Shown: positions 1 through 5,982 of the stretch, one piece after another
Numbering within the stretch: the stretch's first letter is position 1
How the letters are laid out: every line of letters starts with the position of its first letter
Assembly (NCBI GenBank): GCA_937879825.1
Contig: CALFMQ010000426.1
Location: 1 to 6,254, forward strand
Direction of reading: 5' to 3'
Length of the DNA stretch: 6,254 nucleotides
From: an uncultured Phycisphaerales bacterium
Lineage (GTDB): Bacteria; Planctomycetota; Phycisphaerae; Phycisphaerales; UBA1924
Made by a program: the position numbers and the translations under genes
The notes under the pieces: generated by a model
The model's database searches: none
The model's input: only the letters and a program-made list of their open reading frames with translations
Told to the model about the DNA's origin: nothing

Positions 1-1041
1 GACATCCAAGAGATCGATCTATCACCGCTCAACCACGGCGAACTCGACGGCGATGTCTACTGGGCAACGACGAACGGGCCGCGCGATCCCGTCAGGGGCG
101 CCCTGGCGCCAGACGGGATGTACGCCGTCGTCTCCAATACCGGGCAACTCCAGCTCGATGTCTACGGTTCCACTGTCACCGTCTTCTACATCGCCGGGCC
201 CGACGCCGGAACGCTGCGCGTCCGTATCGGAGGCCACATCCAGGCCAATCTCGACGCCGCCGCCGAAACGCCGACGCTCAGAACCCATGTAATCGAACTC
301 CCCGCGCCAAACAACGACACGCTGCAAGCCCTGACATTCGAGTCGGTCAACGGCGAGCCCATCCAGATCAACGGCGTCCTCATGCAAGGCCCGGACGCCG
401 GCTCGCAGGAACTCCGCGTCTCGCGCGGCGGCGCCGGCCCCGTCGATTTCCTCGTCAGCGCCACCCAGCCGGTCGCCGACCAACTCGCCGTCCTCGCACC
501 CGACCTCGCCATCGTCATGATCGATTGGGAGTACTCCTACTACCAGCCGTCGAACCCGCTGAACAACGAGCGATTCTGGTTCCAGCGCGATACCGAACGC
601 CTCCTCGATTTCTATCAGGCAGCCATGCCCGACACGAAGTTCATCCTCGCGACCCACCACCCCTTCAACCCGTACATCGCAGAAGAGGCCGACGTGCTCT
701 ATCGCATCGCTGTCGACCGAGACCTCGGCTTCATCAACCTCTACACCACCTGGCCCAGCCAGCCCGCGATGGCGCAGGCCGGACTACTCGTCGACAACAT
801 CCATCTCTCGCCGATCGGAGGGGACTGGTTCGCCAGCTACTACTACGACAACCTCTTCGCCCACACCTGCGGCCCGGACGCGAACAACGACGGCTCGATC
901 GACGTCGACGATCTGAATGTCATCCTGTCGAACTGGGGCCAAGGCCCCGGCTGGCGCCACGGCGATGTCAACTTCGATCGCCGCGTCGATGTCGACGACC
1001 TCAACGAAGTCCTCGCCGCATGGAACTGCACGCCGGACTGA
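1..1041 (+). CDS. SGNH/GDSL-hydrolase-like secreted protein with C-terminal dockerin-like repeats (5' partial)
   Basis: The frame is open from base 1, so the N-terminus (signal peptide and any GDS nucleophile block) lies outside the window; 346 residues are visible. Visible residues about 40-130 are beta-rich (LDVYGSTVTVFYIAG, TLRVRIGG), resembling a beta-sandwich. Then follow an SGNH-like part: a Gly-rich SRGGAG at about 141-146 (possible block II), the strand APDLAIVMIDWEYS at about 166-179 where block III (GxND) is expected, and DNIHLS with D265 and H268 as the block V Asp-His pair. The last 57 residues are two dockerin-type repeats. The family usually contains esterases or acetylesterases acting on carbohydrates or lipids; a secreted carbohydrate esterase is a reasonable guess, but the usual block III Asn is not seen, so the fold could be non-catalytic. 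It converges on the RNase gene with no intergenic space. The fold call is moderately sure, the substrate unknown. Confidence 0.68.
   Translation, partial: DIQEIDLSPLNHGELDGDVYWATTNGPRDPVRGALAPDGMYAVVSNTGQLQLDVYGSTVTVFYIAGPDAGTLRVRIGGHIQANLDAAAETPTLRTHVIELPAPNNDTLQALTFESVNGEPIQINGVLMQGPDAGSQELRVSRGGAGPVDFLVSATQPVADQLAVLAPDLAIVMIDWEYSYYQPSNPLNNERFWFQRDTERLLDFYQAAMPDTKFILATHHPFNPYIAEEADVLYRIAVDRDLGFINLYTTWPSQPAMAQAGLLVDNIHLSPIGGDWFASYYYDNLFAHTCGPDANNDGSIDVDDLNVILSNWGQGPGWRHGDVNFDRRVDVDDLNEVLAAWNCTPD
868..1038 (+). repeat. Tandem dockerin type I-like Ca-binding repeats (within the SGNH-like CDS)
   Basis: Two EF-hand-like loops are visible: DANNDGSIDVDDL (positions 877-915) and DVNFDRRVDVDDL (964-1002). 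Each is followed by a short helix (NVILSNW, NEVLAAW). Ca-ligand positions 1, 3, 5 and 12 are D/N/D/D in both; the second loop has Arg in place of the usual Gly at position 6. A Cys lies just before the first repeat and another after the second, which could form a disulfide outside the cell. In cellulosomes dockerins bind cohesins; in planctomycetes such C-terminal repeats are widespread on exported proteins and their partner is generally unknown. The DNA of the two repeats is also similar (gtcgacgatctgaa at 904-917, gtcgacgacctcaa at 991-1004), as expected from an internal duplication. Confidence 0.82.
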
Positions 1042-2430
1042 TCAGACCTCGATCACATCCCCCCACTCCGGCATCGCGCAGTCCATCCCAAACGCCCCTT
1101 TCAACTTCGCAGAGAGCGCCGCTCGCTGCTTGTTCTCGCCGTGTGTCAGAATCACCTTCGGTCGGCCCCGTTCCATCGCCCCCGCCCACTCCACCAAGCC
1201 GCTCTGCCCCGCGTGCGCGCTGAAACCGTTGATCGTGTGAATCTTCGCCTTCACGACCACCGGCTCCCCCATCACACGCACACGCTTCTCGCCGTTCACC
1301 AGGCGTCGACCCAGCGTCCCCTCCGCCTGGTACCCCACGAACACCACATCCACATTCTCTTTCCATAGCCCGTGCCTCAGGTGGTGCAGCACCCGGCCCC
1401 CCGTGCACATCCCCGCGCTGGCGATCACCACAATCCCGTCATCGCGGTCATTCAGCGCGATCGACTCCCGCACATCCCGCGTGAACTTCAACCCCGGGAA
1501 GTACAGGCACGACTTCTCCCCCGCCAGCAACGCCCAGTACTCCTCGTCGAACAACTCGCGATGATTGCAGTACGTCTCCGTCACCTCCGTCGCCATCGGG
1601 CTGTCGACAAAGACCTTCAGATTGTTCAACTGCCCCTTCCGTCGCGCCTCATCAAACGCGTAGATCAACCGCTGCGTCCGACCCACGGCAAACGACGGAA
1701 TGATCACCTTCCCGTCCCGCTGCGCGCCGCGAATCACCTCCACAAACTCCCGCTCCGTCTCCTCGACAGAACGGTGATCCCGATCGCCGTAGGTCGACTC
1801 CAGAATCATCAGATCCGCTTTCTCGATCGGGACCGGGTCGCGCATCAGCGGCACACCCTTAGGCCCCAAGTCACCCGAGAACGCGATCACCTTTGTCCTC
1901 CCGCCCTCACGCACCGTCATCTCGACGCTCGCGGACCCCAGAATGTGCCCGGCATCGAAGTACCGGATCGTCACACCCGGCGCGACCTCCTTCGCCTCGC
2001 CGTAGCGCACGCCCTGCATCTGCGCCAGCACGCGCTCCACGTCCCGCTCGTCGTACAGCGGCTTGACCAGCCCCCGCCCCTGCCGACGACGCCGCCGGTT
2101 CTCGCGCTCCGCGTCCTCCATCTGAATCCGCGCCGAGTCGCGCAGCAGGATGTCCGTCAGATCGATCGTCGCGGGCGTCGCATAGATCGGTGCCTTGTAT
2201 TCATGCTGCGACAACAGCGGCAACCGACCCGTGTGATCCAGGTGCGCATGCGTCACCACAACGCAGTCGAGCTCTTTCGCCTTGAACGGAGGGAACCGCC
2301 GGTTCCGGCGCTCGCTCTTGGCCCCGCCCTGATGCATCCCGAAGTCGACGAGCAGCCGCGCCCGCTCCGTCTCGATCAGGTAGCACGAACCCGTCACCTC
2401 GCCCGCAGCGCCAAAGAATCGGATCTTCAT
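1042..2430 (-). CDS. Beta-CASP metallo-beta-lactamase ribonuclease
   Basis: A complete 462-residue protein of the RNA-processing beta-CASP branch, resembling CPSF73 catalytic cores and bacterial enzymes such as Thermus TTHA0252. The metal site is intact: HAHLDH at 61-66, H162 in GHILGSA and D187 in SGDLG. Beta-CASP motif A is E211 in ESTYGDR, motif B is H405 in FSAHAG and motif C is H430 in LTHGE; a His in motif C is typical of RNA rather than DNA enzymes. The inserted CASP domain lies around 215-380 (PSFAVGRTQR, FVDSPMA, ASAGMCTGG). No KH domain is present. The expected role is cytoplasmic zinc-dependent RNA cleavage in mRNA turnover; endo- versus exonuclease mode cannot be read from sequence. 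The start is fixed by the MKIRFFGAAGEVTGSC opening, typical of the family. It lies 16 nt after the transporter stop, has no Shine-Dalgarno, and may be transcribed with the transporter or from its own leaderless promoter. Confidence 0.95.
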   Translation of the reverse strand: MKIRFFGAAGEVTGSCYLIETERARLLVDFGMHQGGAKSERRNRRFPPFKAKELDCVVVTHAHLDHTGRLPLLSQHEYKAPIYATPATIDLTDILLRDSARIQMEDAERENRRRRRQGRGLVKPLYDERDVERVLAQMQGVRYGEAKEVAPGVTIRYFDAGHILGSASVEMTVREGGRTKVIAFSGDLGPKGVPLMRDPVPIEKADLMILESTYGDRDHRSVEETEREFVEVIRGAQRDGKVIIPSFAVGRTQRLIYAFDEARRKGQLNNLKVFVDSPMATEVTETYCNHRELFDEEYWALLAGEKSCLYFPGLKFTRDVRESIALNDRDDGIVVIASAGMCTGGRVLHHLRHGLWKENVDVVFVGYQAEGTLGRRLVNGEKRVRVMGEPVVVKAKIHTINGFSAHAGQSGLVEWAGAMERGRPKVILTHGENKQRAALSAKLKGAFGMDCAMPEWGDVIEV

Positions 2431-2436
2431 GGCGCG

Positions 2437-2442
2437 AGTCTA
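2437..2442 (-). promoter_or_regulatory. Possible -10 element for a leaderless RNase mRNA
   Basis: The minus strand reads TAGACT here, matching TATAAT at four of six positions and ending 6 nt before the ATG at 2430. No Shine-Dalgarno lies between. This spacing would place the transcription start at or within a base or two of the ATG. No good -35 box is seen. It could be chance, with the gene instead read through from the transporter. Confidence 0.3.
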
Positions 2443-2446
2443 ACCG

Positions 2447-3496
2447 CTAGCCCGCCACCCCCGCCTCCTCGTGCTCGCCGATGCACATCGCCGCCACATG
2501 GTCGGGCGGCAACTCCGCAAACTCCGCCGGCTCCGAAAGCCCCTCCCGCTCCACACGCCGCCTCGTCAGCCGATGCTGCGCCGCAAGCACCATCCCCGCA
2601 CCGAACACCGCGACCGCGCCGCCACCCCACTGCACGCCCGTGAACACCTCGTTGAACAGCACCACCGATCCCGCCGCCGCGAGAAATGGCTGCAACTGCA
2701 GCACACCCGAAGAGATCGCCACGCCCAATCGCGCGATCGACGTGTAATAGCACACGTGCCCCAGCGCGATCCCGATGAACGAACTGAACAGCAGCAGCGC
2801 AAACTGCCCGCCCGACAAGTCCAGCGCCCCAACCCCCGCGCCGGCGCCCAGCACAAGCATCAGCCCCACCATCGCCGCCGCCGTGTACTGGCTGATCGCC
2901 GCGAACGCCACGATCGGCTTGAACCCGTGCATGAAATACCGCACCGACAACCCGTACGCCGCAAAGAACAACCCCGCCGCAACCGCCAGCGGAATCCCGA
3001 TCGCAAGAGAGTCGCTCCCCGACTCCTTCTCCTGCGCAAAGACCATCGTCGTCACCGTCCCCGCCATCACCAGCACCGTCCCCACGATGAACCACACCGA
3101 CCGAATCACCCGCCGCTCGCTCGGGAACAGCACCAGCGCGCCCGCCACCACGAACAGAATCTGCAAGCGCAACGAGAACGTCACCAACCCCGGCTCGATG
3201 TAGTAATACGCCGCCGCGAAACACACCTGCCCGATCGAGTTCACGATGCCCGGCACGAACGACGCCCGCCACAACCCCTTGGGCAGACTCCGTCGCATCC
3301 ACCCCACCACGATCACCGGCGCCCACAGCAGCGCCGAGAACCCGTACCGCCAACCGTTGCTCGTCCACACATCGATGTCGTGGCTGAAATGCTCGAGGAA
3401 CAGCGGCACGCTCGACCATCCCAGCAGCGTCATCAGGATGTAAAAGCCACCGTCGAGCCGCGAGACTCCTTGCGCCGGTTGTGTCTGAGTCGTCAA
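2447..3496 (-). CDS. EamA/DMT-superfamily inner-membrane transporter
   Basis: A 349-residue protein with two EamA repeats (about 18-152 and 165-306) and roughly ten hydrophobic helices, the family's usual plan. The second half ends in a typical EamA signature: GHVCYYTSIARLGVAISSG, then FNEVFTGVQWGGG (residues 281-293) with the conserved Glu after the ninth helix. EamA proteins export or import small metabolites such as amino acids or nucleosides; the substrate cannot be told. A TTG start at 3494-3496 is chosen because GGAG sits 6 nt upstream and the first helix begins about 17 residues later. A longer reading from 3646 adds 50 low-complexity Arg/Gly residues and would overlap the divergent DUF58 gene, so it is unlikely. 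A polar tail of about 40 residues follows the last helix, longer than usual, carrying two His and one Cys. The RNase gene follows after 16 nt, so a two-gene operon is possible. Confidence 0.88.
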   Translation of the reverse strand: MTTQTQPAQGVSRLDGGFYILMTLLGWSSVPLFLEHFSHDIDVWTSNGWRYGFSALLWAPVIVVGWMRRSLPKGLWRASFVPGIVNSIGQVCFAAAYYYIEPGLVTFSLRLQILFVVAGALVLFPSERRVIRSVWFIVGTVLVMAGTVTTMVFAQEKESGSDSLAIGIPLAVAAGLFFAAYGLSVRYFMHGFKPIVAFAAISQYTAAAMVGLMLVLGAGAGVGALDLSGGQFALLLFSSFIGIALGHVCYYTSIARLGVAISSGVLQLQPFLAAAGSVVLFNEVFTGVQWGGGAVAVFGAGMVLAAQHRLTRRRVEREGLSEPAEFAELPPDHVAAMCIGEHEEAGVAG

Positions 3497-3502
3497 TCGT
3501 CG

Positions 3503-3506
3503 CTCC
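3503..3506 (-). promoter_or_regulatory. Shine-Dalgarno deciding the TTG start of the transporter
   Basis: The minus strand reads GGAG, separated by 6 nt from TTG at 3494-3496. No comparable site precedes other in-frame start codons nearby, and the next in-frame Met would cut into the first membrane helix. Confidence 0.68.
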
Positions 3507-3519
3507 GGTGTGAGGGCCG

Positions 3520-3525
3520 ATTGTA
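3520..3525 (-). promoter_or_regulatory. -10 element (TACAAT) of the transporter promoter
   Basis: The minus strand reads TACAAT, five of six matches to TATAAT, in otherwise very GC-rich DNA. Transcription would begin near 3513, giving a leader of about 17 nt that contains the GGAG ribosome site. The -35 region 17-18 nt upstream is not recognisable. It lies in the 74-bp divergent gap. Confidence 0.48.
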
Positions 3526-3557
3526 CCCGTCCCGCAACCCCGCACCCGACCCGGGCG

Positions 3558-3563
3558 TACCAT
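3558..3563 (+). promoter_or_regulatory. Possible -10 element for a leaderless DUF58 mRNA
   Basis: The plus strand reads TACCAT (four of six matches to TATAAT), ending 7 nt before the ATG at 3571. There is no Shine-Dalgarno between, so transcription may start at the ATG itself. It lies 32 bp from the opposing TACAAT, so upstream promoter contacts of the two divergent genes would overlap. Confidence 0.38.
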
Positions 3564-3570
3564 CGTCCAG

Positions 3571-4545
3571 ATGAACCCCGCGCGCCCACGCAAAACGCTC
3601 CGCGCCCCGGGCCGACACGACCCGCTGCTCGACCCGCGCACCGCATCCGCCATCGAACGCGCCCCGGACCTCTATCTCACCGCGCGCACCATGGTCGAGG
3701 GGCTCTACCAGGGACGCCACCAGACCCGCCAGCGCGGCGCCTCAACCGAGTTCTACGACTTCCGCGCCTACTCGCCCGGCGACCCCGCCCAGCGCGTCGA
3801 CTGGAAAGTCTTCGGACGCACCGACCGCCTCTATGTCCGGCGCTTCCGCCACACATCGCAGCTCACCGTCATGCTCGTCGTCGATCGATCCGCCTCCATG
3901 AACTTCGCCGGCTTCCGCGACGCCACAACCACCAAGGACCGCCGCGCACGCGAACTCGCCGCAGCGCTCGCGTTCCTCGCCGTCCGCCAGTCCGATCGCG
4001 TCGGCCTCATCCTCTCCGCCGGCACAGACGCCATCCACGCCGTCCCCCCCGCCGCCGGCCGCAACGCGCTCCACGCGATCATCACCGCGCTCGAGTCCAA
4101 CCCCGTCGAAGAGCACGGCCACGAACGCCCCGACGCCCTCGCCGCCGGCATCGAGGCCGCAGCACGAATGCTCACGCGCCGATCGCTCATCATCGCGCTC
4201 TCCGATGCGCTCGACGAACCCGAGTCCATCCTCGCCACCGCCGCGCAGGTCCGCCACGGCGCGGGCGCACTCTCTGGAGGAGGTCACGACCTCGCGCTCA
4301 TCCAGACGCTCACGCCCGACGAACTAGATCTCTCCTCGCTCGCCGGCGCCCGGCTCATCGACTCTGAGTCCCGCGCCGCCGTCCGCACCATGGGACGCGA
4401 CATCGCCACCCGATACCAGCAGGCGATCAACGACCACATGCGCACCATCCGCGAGGGCTTCACCGGACTGGGCGCCCGCGCCATGACCGCCATGACCAGC
4501 GACCCGCCCATCGAGTCGCTCCGCGCGTTCCTGTCACATCAATAA
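3571..4545 (+). CDS. DUF58 protein with von Willebrand A-like (MIDAS) domain
   Basis: A complete 324-residue protein. The DUF58 hallmark spans residues 48-92: GRHQTRQRG, EFYDFRAYSPGD, RVDWKVFGRTDRLYVRRF. A vWA-like fold follows, with MIDAS motif DRSAS at 105-109 and a later acidic position D212 in IIALSDALDE. No signal peptide or membrane helix is visible, so it is probably cytoplasmic; many DUF58 proteins are likewise soluble, others carry two N-terminal helices. In many bacteria the gene sits beside a MoxR AAA+ ATPase and BatA-like vWA genes, and the complex is thought to act in chaperone-like or metal-insertion tasks and stress tolerance. Here no such partner is adjacent: a transporter lies upstream on the other strand and a diguanylate cyclase converges downstream with 19 bp between stops. 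The start is the first ATG and keeps the family's LLDP segment (19-22); no Shine-Dalgarno precedes it. Confidence 0.92.
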   Translation: MNPARPRKTLRAPGRHDPLLDPRTASAIERAPDLYLTARTMVEGLYQGRHQTRQRGASTEFYDFRAYSPGDPAQRVDWKVFGRTDRLYVRRFRHTSQLTVMLVVDRSASMNFAGFRDATTTKDRRARELAAALAFLAVRQSDRVGLILSAGTDAIHAVPPAAGRNALHAIITALESNPVEEHGHERPDALAAGIEAAARMLTRRSLIIALSDALDEPESILATAAQVRHGAGALSGGGHDLALIQTLTPDELDLSSLAGARLIDSESRAAVRTMGRDIATRYQQAINDHMRTIREGFTGLGARAMTAMTSDPPIESLRAFLSHQ

Positions 4546-4564
4546 AGAAAGCACACCGCTCGAC

Positions 4565-5500
4565 TCAGCCGGCGCGCCGGAGCGTCTCGTCGATCGCCTC
4601 GCTGTACCGCTCCACACGATTCCGGCCGCCGTGCTTGGCGGCGTACAACGCGCGGTCCGCCGCCTCGACCCACGCGTACGGCTCGCGGCTCCCGCCGATC
4701 CCGCGGTCCGTCACGCCGAACGAGACCGTGCAACGCATGTCCGGATACCGCGTCCACGCGTGCGCCTCCAGCGACTTTCGCACGCGCTCGCACACCCCCA
4801 CCGCCTCGTCCATCCTCGTGTTCGGGAAAATCAGCGCGAACTCCTCGCCCCCGAAACGGCACGCCTCGTCGTACACTCGAATCGAACGCGTCAGAATCCC
4901 CGCAAAAGTCCTCAGCACCTCGTCGCCCGCCGGATGGCCGTAGGTGTCGTTCAGCCGCTTGAAGTGGTCGATGTCGCACATCGCCAGCGCCAGCGGGAAC
5001 TTGCTCCGCTCCGACTCCTTGAGCTCCGAGTTCATCAACTGGTCGAACCGCGCCCGGTTCCCCAGTTCCGTCAACGCGTCGATGCACGCACGCTGCTCGA
5101 GCGTCCGCATCATCCGGGTAAAGCGAATCGCCGACTGCATCCGCGCCCGCAACTCCGGAACATCCACCGGCTTGCACACAAAGTCCATCGCCCCGGTCTC
5201 GAACGCCGCGACCTTCTCCTGGCTGCTGTTGTTCGACGAGATGATGATCACCGGAATCGTCAGCGTCTTGGGGTTCTCCTTCAGCGCCCGCAGCACATCC
5301 AATCCGTTCATATCCGGCAGCGTCAGGTCCAGAAGAATCAACGACGGCGTCTGCGACACCGCCAACTCGATCCCCTCGCCGCCGGTGAACGCCGCCAGAA
5401 ACTCAAGACCCTCGTTCTTCAACTTGTACGCCAGCAGGCGATGGATCGACGGGCTGTCGTCGATCAAGAGCACAACGGGTTTCTGTTCCTGGCTCGGCAA
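4565..5500 (-). CDS. Response regulator diguanylate cyclase (receiver-GGDEF)
   Basis: A 311-residue PleD-like protein with a single receiver. Receiver (about 8-125): acidic pair D14/D15, phospho-acceptor D58 in LLDLTLPDMNG, S88 in IISS and K110 in CKP, all in place. GGDEF domain (about 138-300): opening DALTELGNR, metal-binding DIDHFKRLNDTYGH (176-189), active-site GGEEF at 217-221, and a product-inhibition I-site RVYD at 208-211, five residues before GGEEF. It should therefore make c-di-GMP from two GTP when the receiver is phosphorylated, with feedback inhibition. No EAL or membrane segment is seen; it is cytoplasmic. The start is TTG at 5498-5500, supported by AAAGGGG 6 nt upstream and the receiver starting directly after; no in-frame ATG could keep the receiver whole. 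It follows the HPt gene by 12 nt and is probably translationally coupled to it. Outputs could be surface attachment or motility, which the window does not show. Confidence 0.95.
   Translation of the reverse strand: MPSQEQKPVVLLIDDSPSIHRLLAYKLKNEGLEFLAAFTGGEGIELAVSQTPSLILLDLTLPDMNGLDVLRALKENPKTLTIPVIIISSNNSSQEKVAAFETGAMDFVCKPVDVPELRARMQSAIRFTRMMRTLEQRACIDALTELGNRARFDQLMNSELKESERSKFPLALAMCDIDHFKRLNDTYGHPAGDEVLRTFAGILTRSIRVYDEACRFGGEEFALIFPNTRMDEAVGVCERVRKSLEAHAWTRYPDMRCTVSFGVTDRGIGGSREPYAWVEAADRALYAAKHGGRNRVERYSEAIDETLRRAG
4569..4580. repeat. 12-bp perfect GC palindrome at the 3' end of the cyclase gene
   Basis: The sequence CCGGCGCGCCGG is self-complementary and falls in the last codons (RRAG, stop) of the diguanylate cyclase, just past the convergent DUF58 stop at 4545. 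As RNA it gives a GC stem (4 bp with a 4-nt loop) on either strand. No U-run follows on either strand, so it is not a clear intrinsic terminator, though it is the only symmetric element I see between the two convergent genes. Confidence 0.35.
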
Positions 5501-5506
5501 TCCGTG

Positions 5507-5513
5507 CCCCTTT
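5507..5513 (-). promoter_or_regulatory. Shine-Dalgarno of the cyclase, overlapping the HPt stop codon
   Basis: The minus strand reads AAAGGGG, 6 nt before the TTG start at 5500. Its first A is the last base of the HPt TGA (5513-5515). Ribosomes ending HPt are thus placed directly on the next start, favouring coupled production of the two proteins. Confidence 0.7.
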
Positions 5514-5842
5514 CAATCCGCGCCCGACATCAACGCCCGAGAGCACAAGCCGAGCAACTGATCCGTCAATCCCTTCACAAGGTCCTTCGACCCCGATCGC
5601 AGCGCCGCCTCCAACTCGCCCGCAACCTCGCCGATCGACGGGTACCCGTACCCGACGCTCGAACCCTTCAACTGGTGCGCCACCATCTGGATGCCGCCCG
5701 CATCGTCAAGCTTCAGGCACGACTCGATCGACGCAACCTTCCGCTTCAACTCCTCGAGGTAGAACTCGATCAACTCGTGCATCTCGGCGTCACCGGCAAA
5801 CTCGCTGCGCAACGGTTCGTCCGCTTTCGTTCGGCTCATCAT
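5513..5842 (-). CDS. HPt histidine phosphotransfer protein
   Basis: A small 109-residue all-helical protein, the usual length of a free-standing HPt. The phospho-accepting His is H56 in MVAHQLKGSS, followed by GYGYPSIGEVAGELE, matching the family pattern H-x-L-K-G-S-S then a second helix ending L-E. It has no kinase or receiver domain and no membrane helix. HPt proteins carry phosphate between a hybrid sensor kinase and a receiver; the receiver-GGDEF gene 12 nt downstream is the obvious recipient, and no kinase is present in the window, so the donor must be encoded elsewhere. Two adjacent ATG codons begin the gene (5840-5842 and 5837-5839); AGGAGG is 5 nt from the first and 8 nt from the second, so either could be used. 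The promoter is probably in the 189-bp gap upstream. Confidence 0.9.
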   Translation of the reverse strand: MMSRTKADEPLRSEFAGDAEMHELIEFYLEELKRKVASIESCLKLDDAGGIQMVAHQLKGSSVGYGYPSIGEVAGELEAALRSGSKDLVKGLTDQLLGLCSRALMSGAD

Positions 5843-5847
5843 GGAGC

Positions 5848-5853
5848 CCTCCT
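5848..5853 (-). promoter_or_regulatory. Strong Shine-Dalgarno of the HPt gene
   Basis: The minus strand reads AGGAGG, a full anti-Shine-Dalgarno match. It serves two tandem ATG codons at 5 and 8 nt spacing, so the exact N-terminus (one Met more or less) is not settled by sequence. Confidence 0.75.
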
Positions 5854-5890
5854 GTACATGGGTGCCTCGTCAGGGAAACACCTAATCCTC

Positions 5891-5929
5891 ATCGGCCCGC
5901 GCTCCCCCAGAGTCGAGCGCAATCCCGAT
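5891..5929 (-). repeat. Imperfect inverted repeat in the HPt leader region
   Basis: Outer arms ATCGG (5891-5895) and CCGAT (5925-5929) enclose inner arms GCGCTC (5899-5904) and GAGCGC (5915-5920) around a 10-nt loop, with a 3/4-nt internal loop between the stems. As minus-strand RNA it would fold 49 nt before the first HPt ATG. No U-run follows, so a leader structure, a protein-binding site or a weak end for the upstream gene are all possible. Confidence 0.4.
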
Positions 5930-5960
5930 GACACAAACGCCGCTTTCCTACGGCGCCGTC

Positions 5961-5982
5961 ACATCCAATAAGTCCAGATAAC
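5961..5982. promoter_or_regulatory. AT-rich patch with a near direct repeat
   Basis: Within very GC-rich DNA this stretch holds TCCAATAA (5964-5971) and TCCAGATAA (5973-5981), a near-identical pair separated by one base. It could be an operator or part of the HPt promoter, since AT-rich patches in such genomes often mark promoters. No -10 match with correct spacing was found, so the call is tentative. Confidence 0.25.

Noticed and set aside
1372..2643. A 423-codon plus-strand open frame antisense to the RNase.
   Set aside because: Composition is Arg/His/Pro/Leu-rich with no domain pattern; the opposite strand encodes an intact beta-CASP enzyme.
3497..3646. Extending the transporter N-terminus by 50 residues to 3646.
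   Set aside because: The added part is Arg/Gly-rich, overlaps the DUF58 coding start on the other strand, and the TTG at 3496 has GGAG at 6 nt.
2427..3653. A 408-codon open frame overlapping the transporter on the same strand.
   Set aside because: It is a Gly/Arg/Ala/Val-rich shadow caused by high GC; the alternative frame gives ten clear helices and the EamA signature.
4546..4580. An intrinsic terminator between the convergent DUF58 and cyclase genes.
   Set aside because: The palindrome 4569-4580 has no T-run on either side, so only a repeat is reported.
4631..5971. A 446-codon plus-strand open frame across the cyclase and HPt genes.
   Set aside because: It is Arg/Leu/His-rich with no recognisable motif, and both genes on the other strand have all catalytic residues in place.
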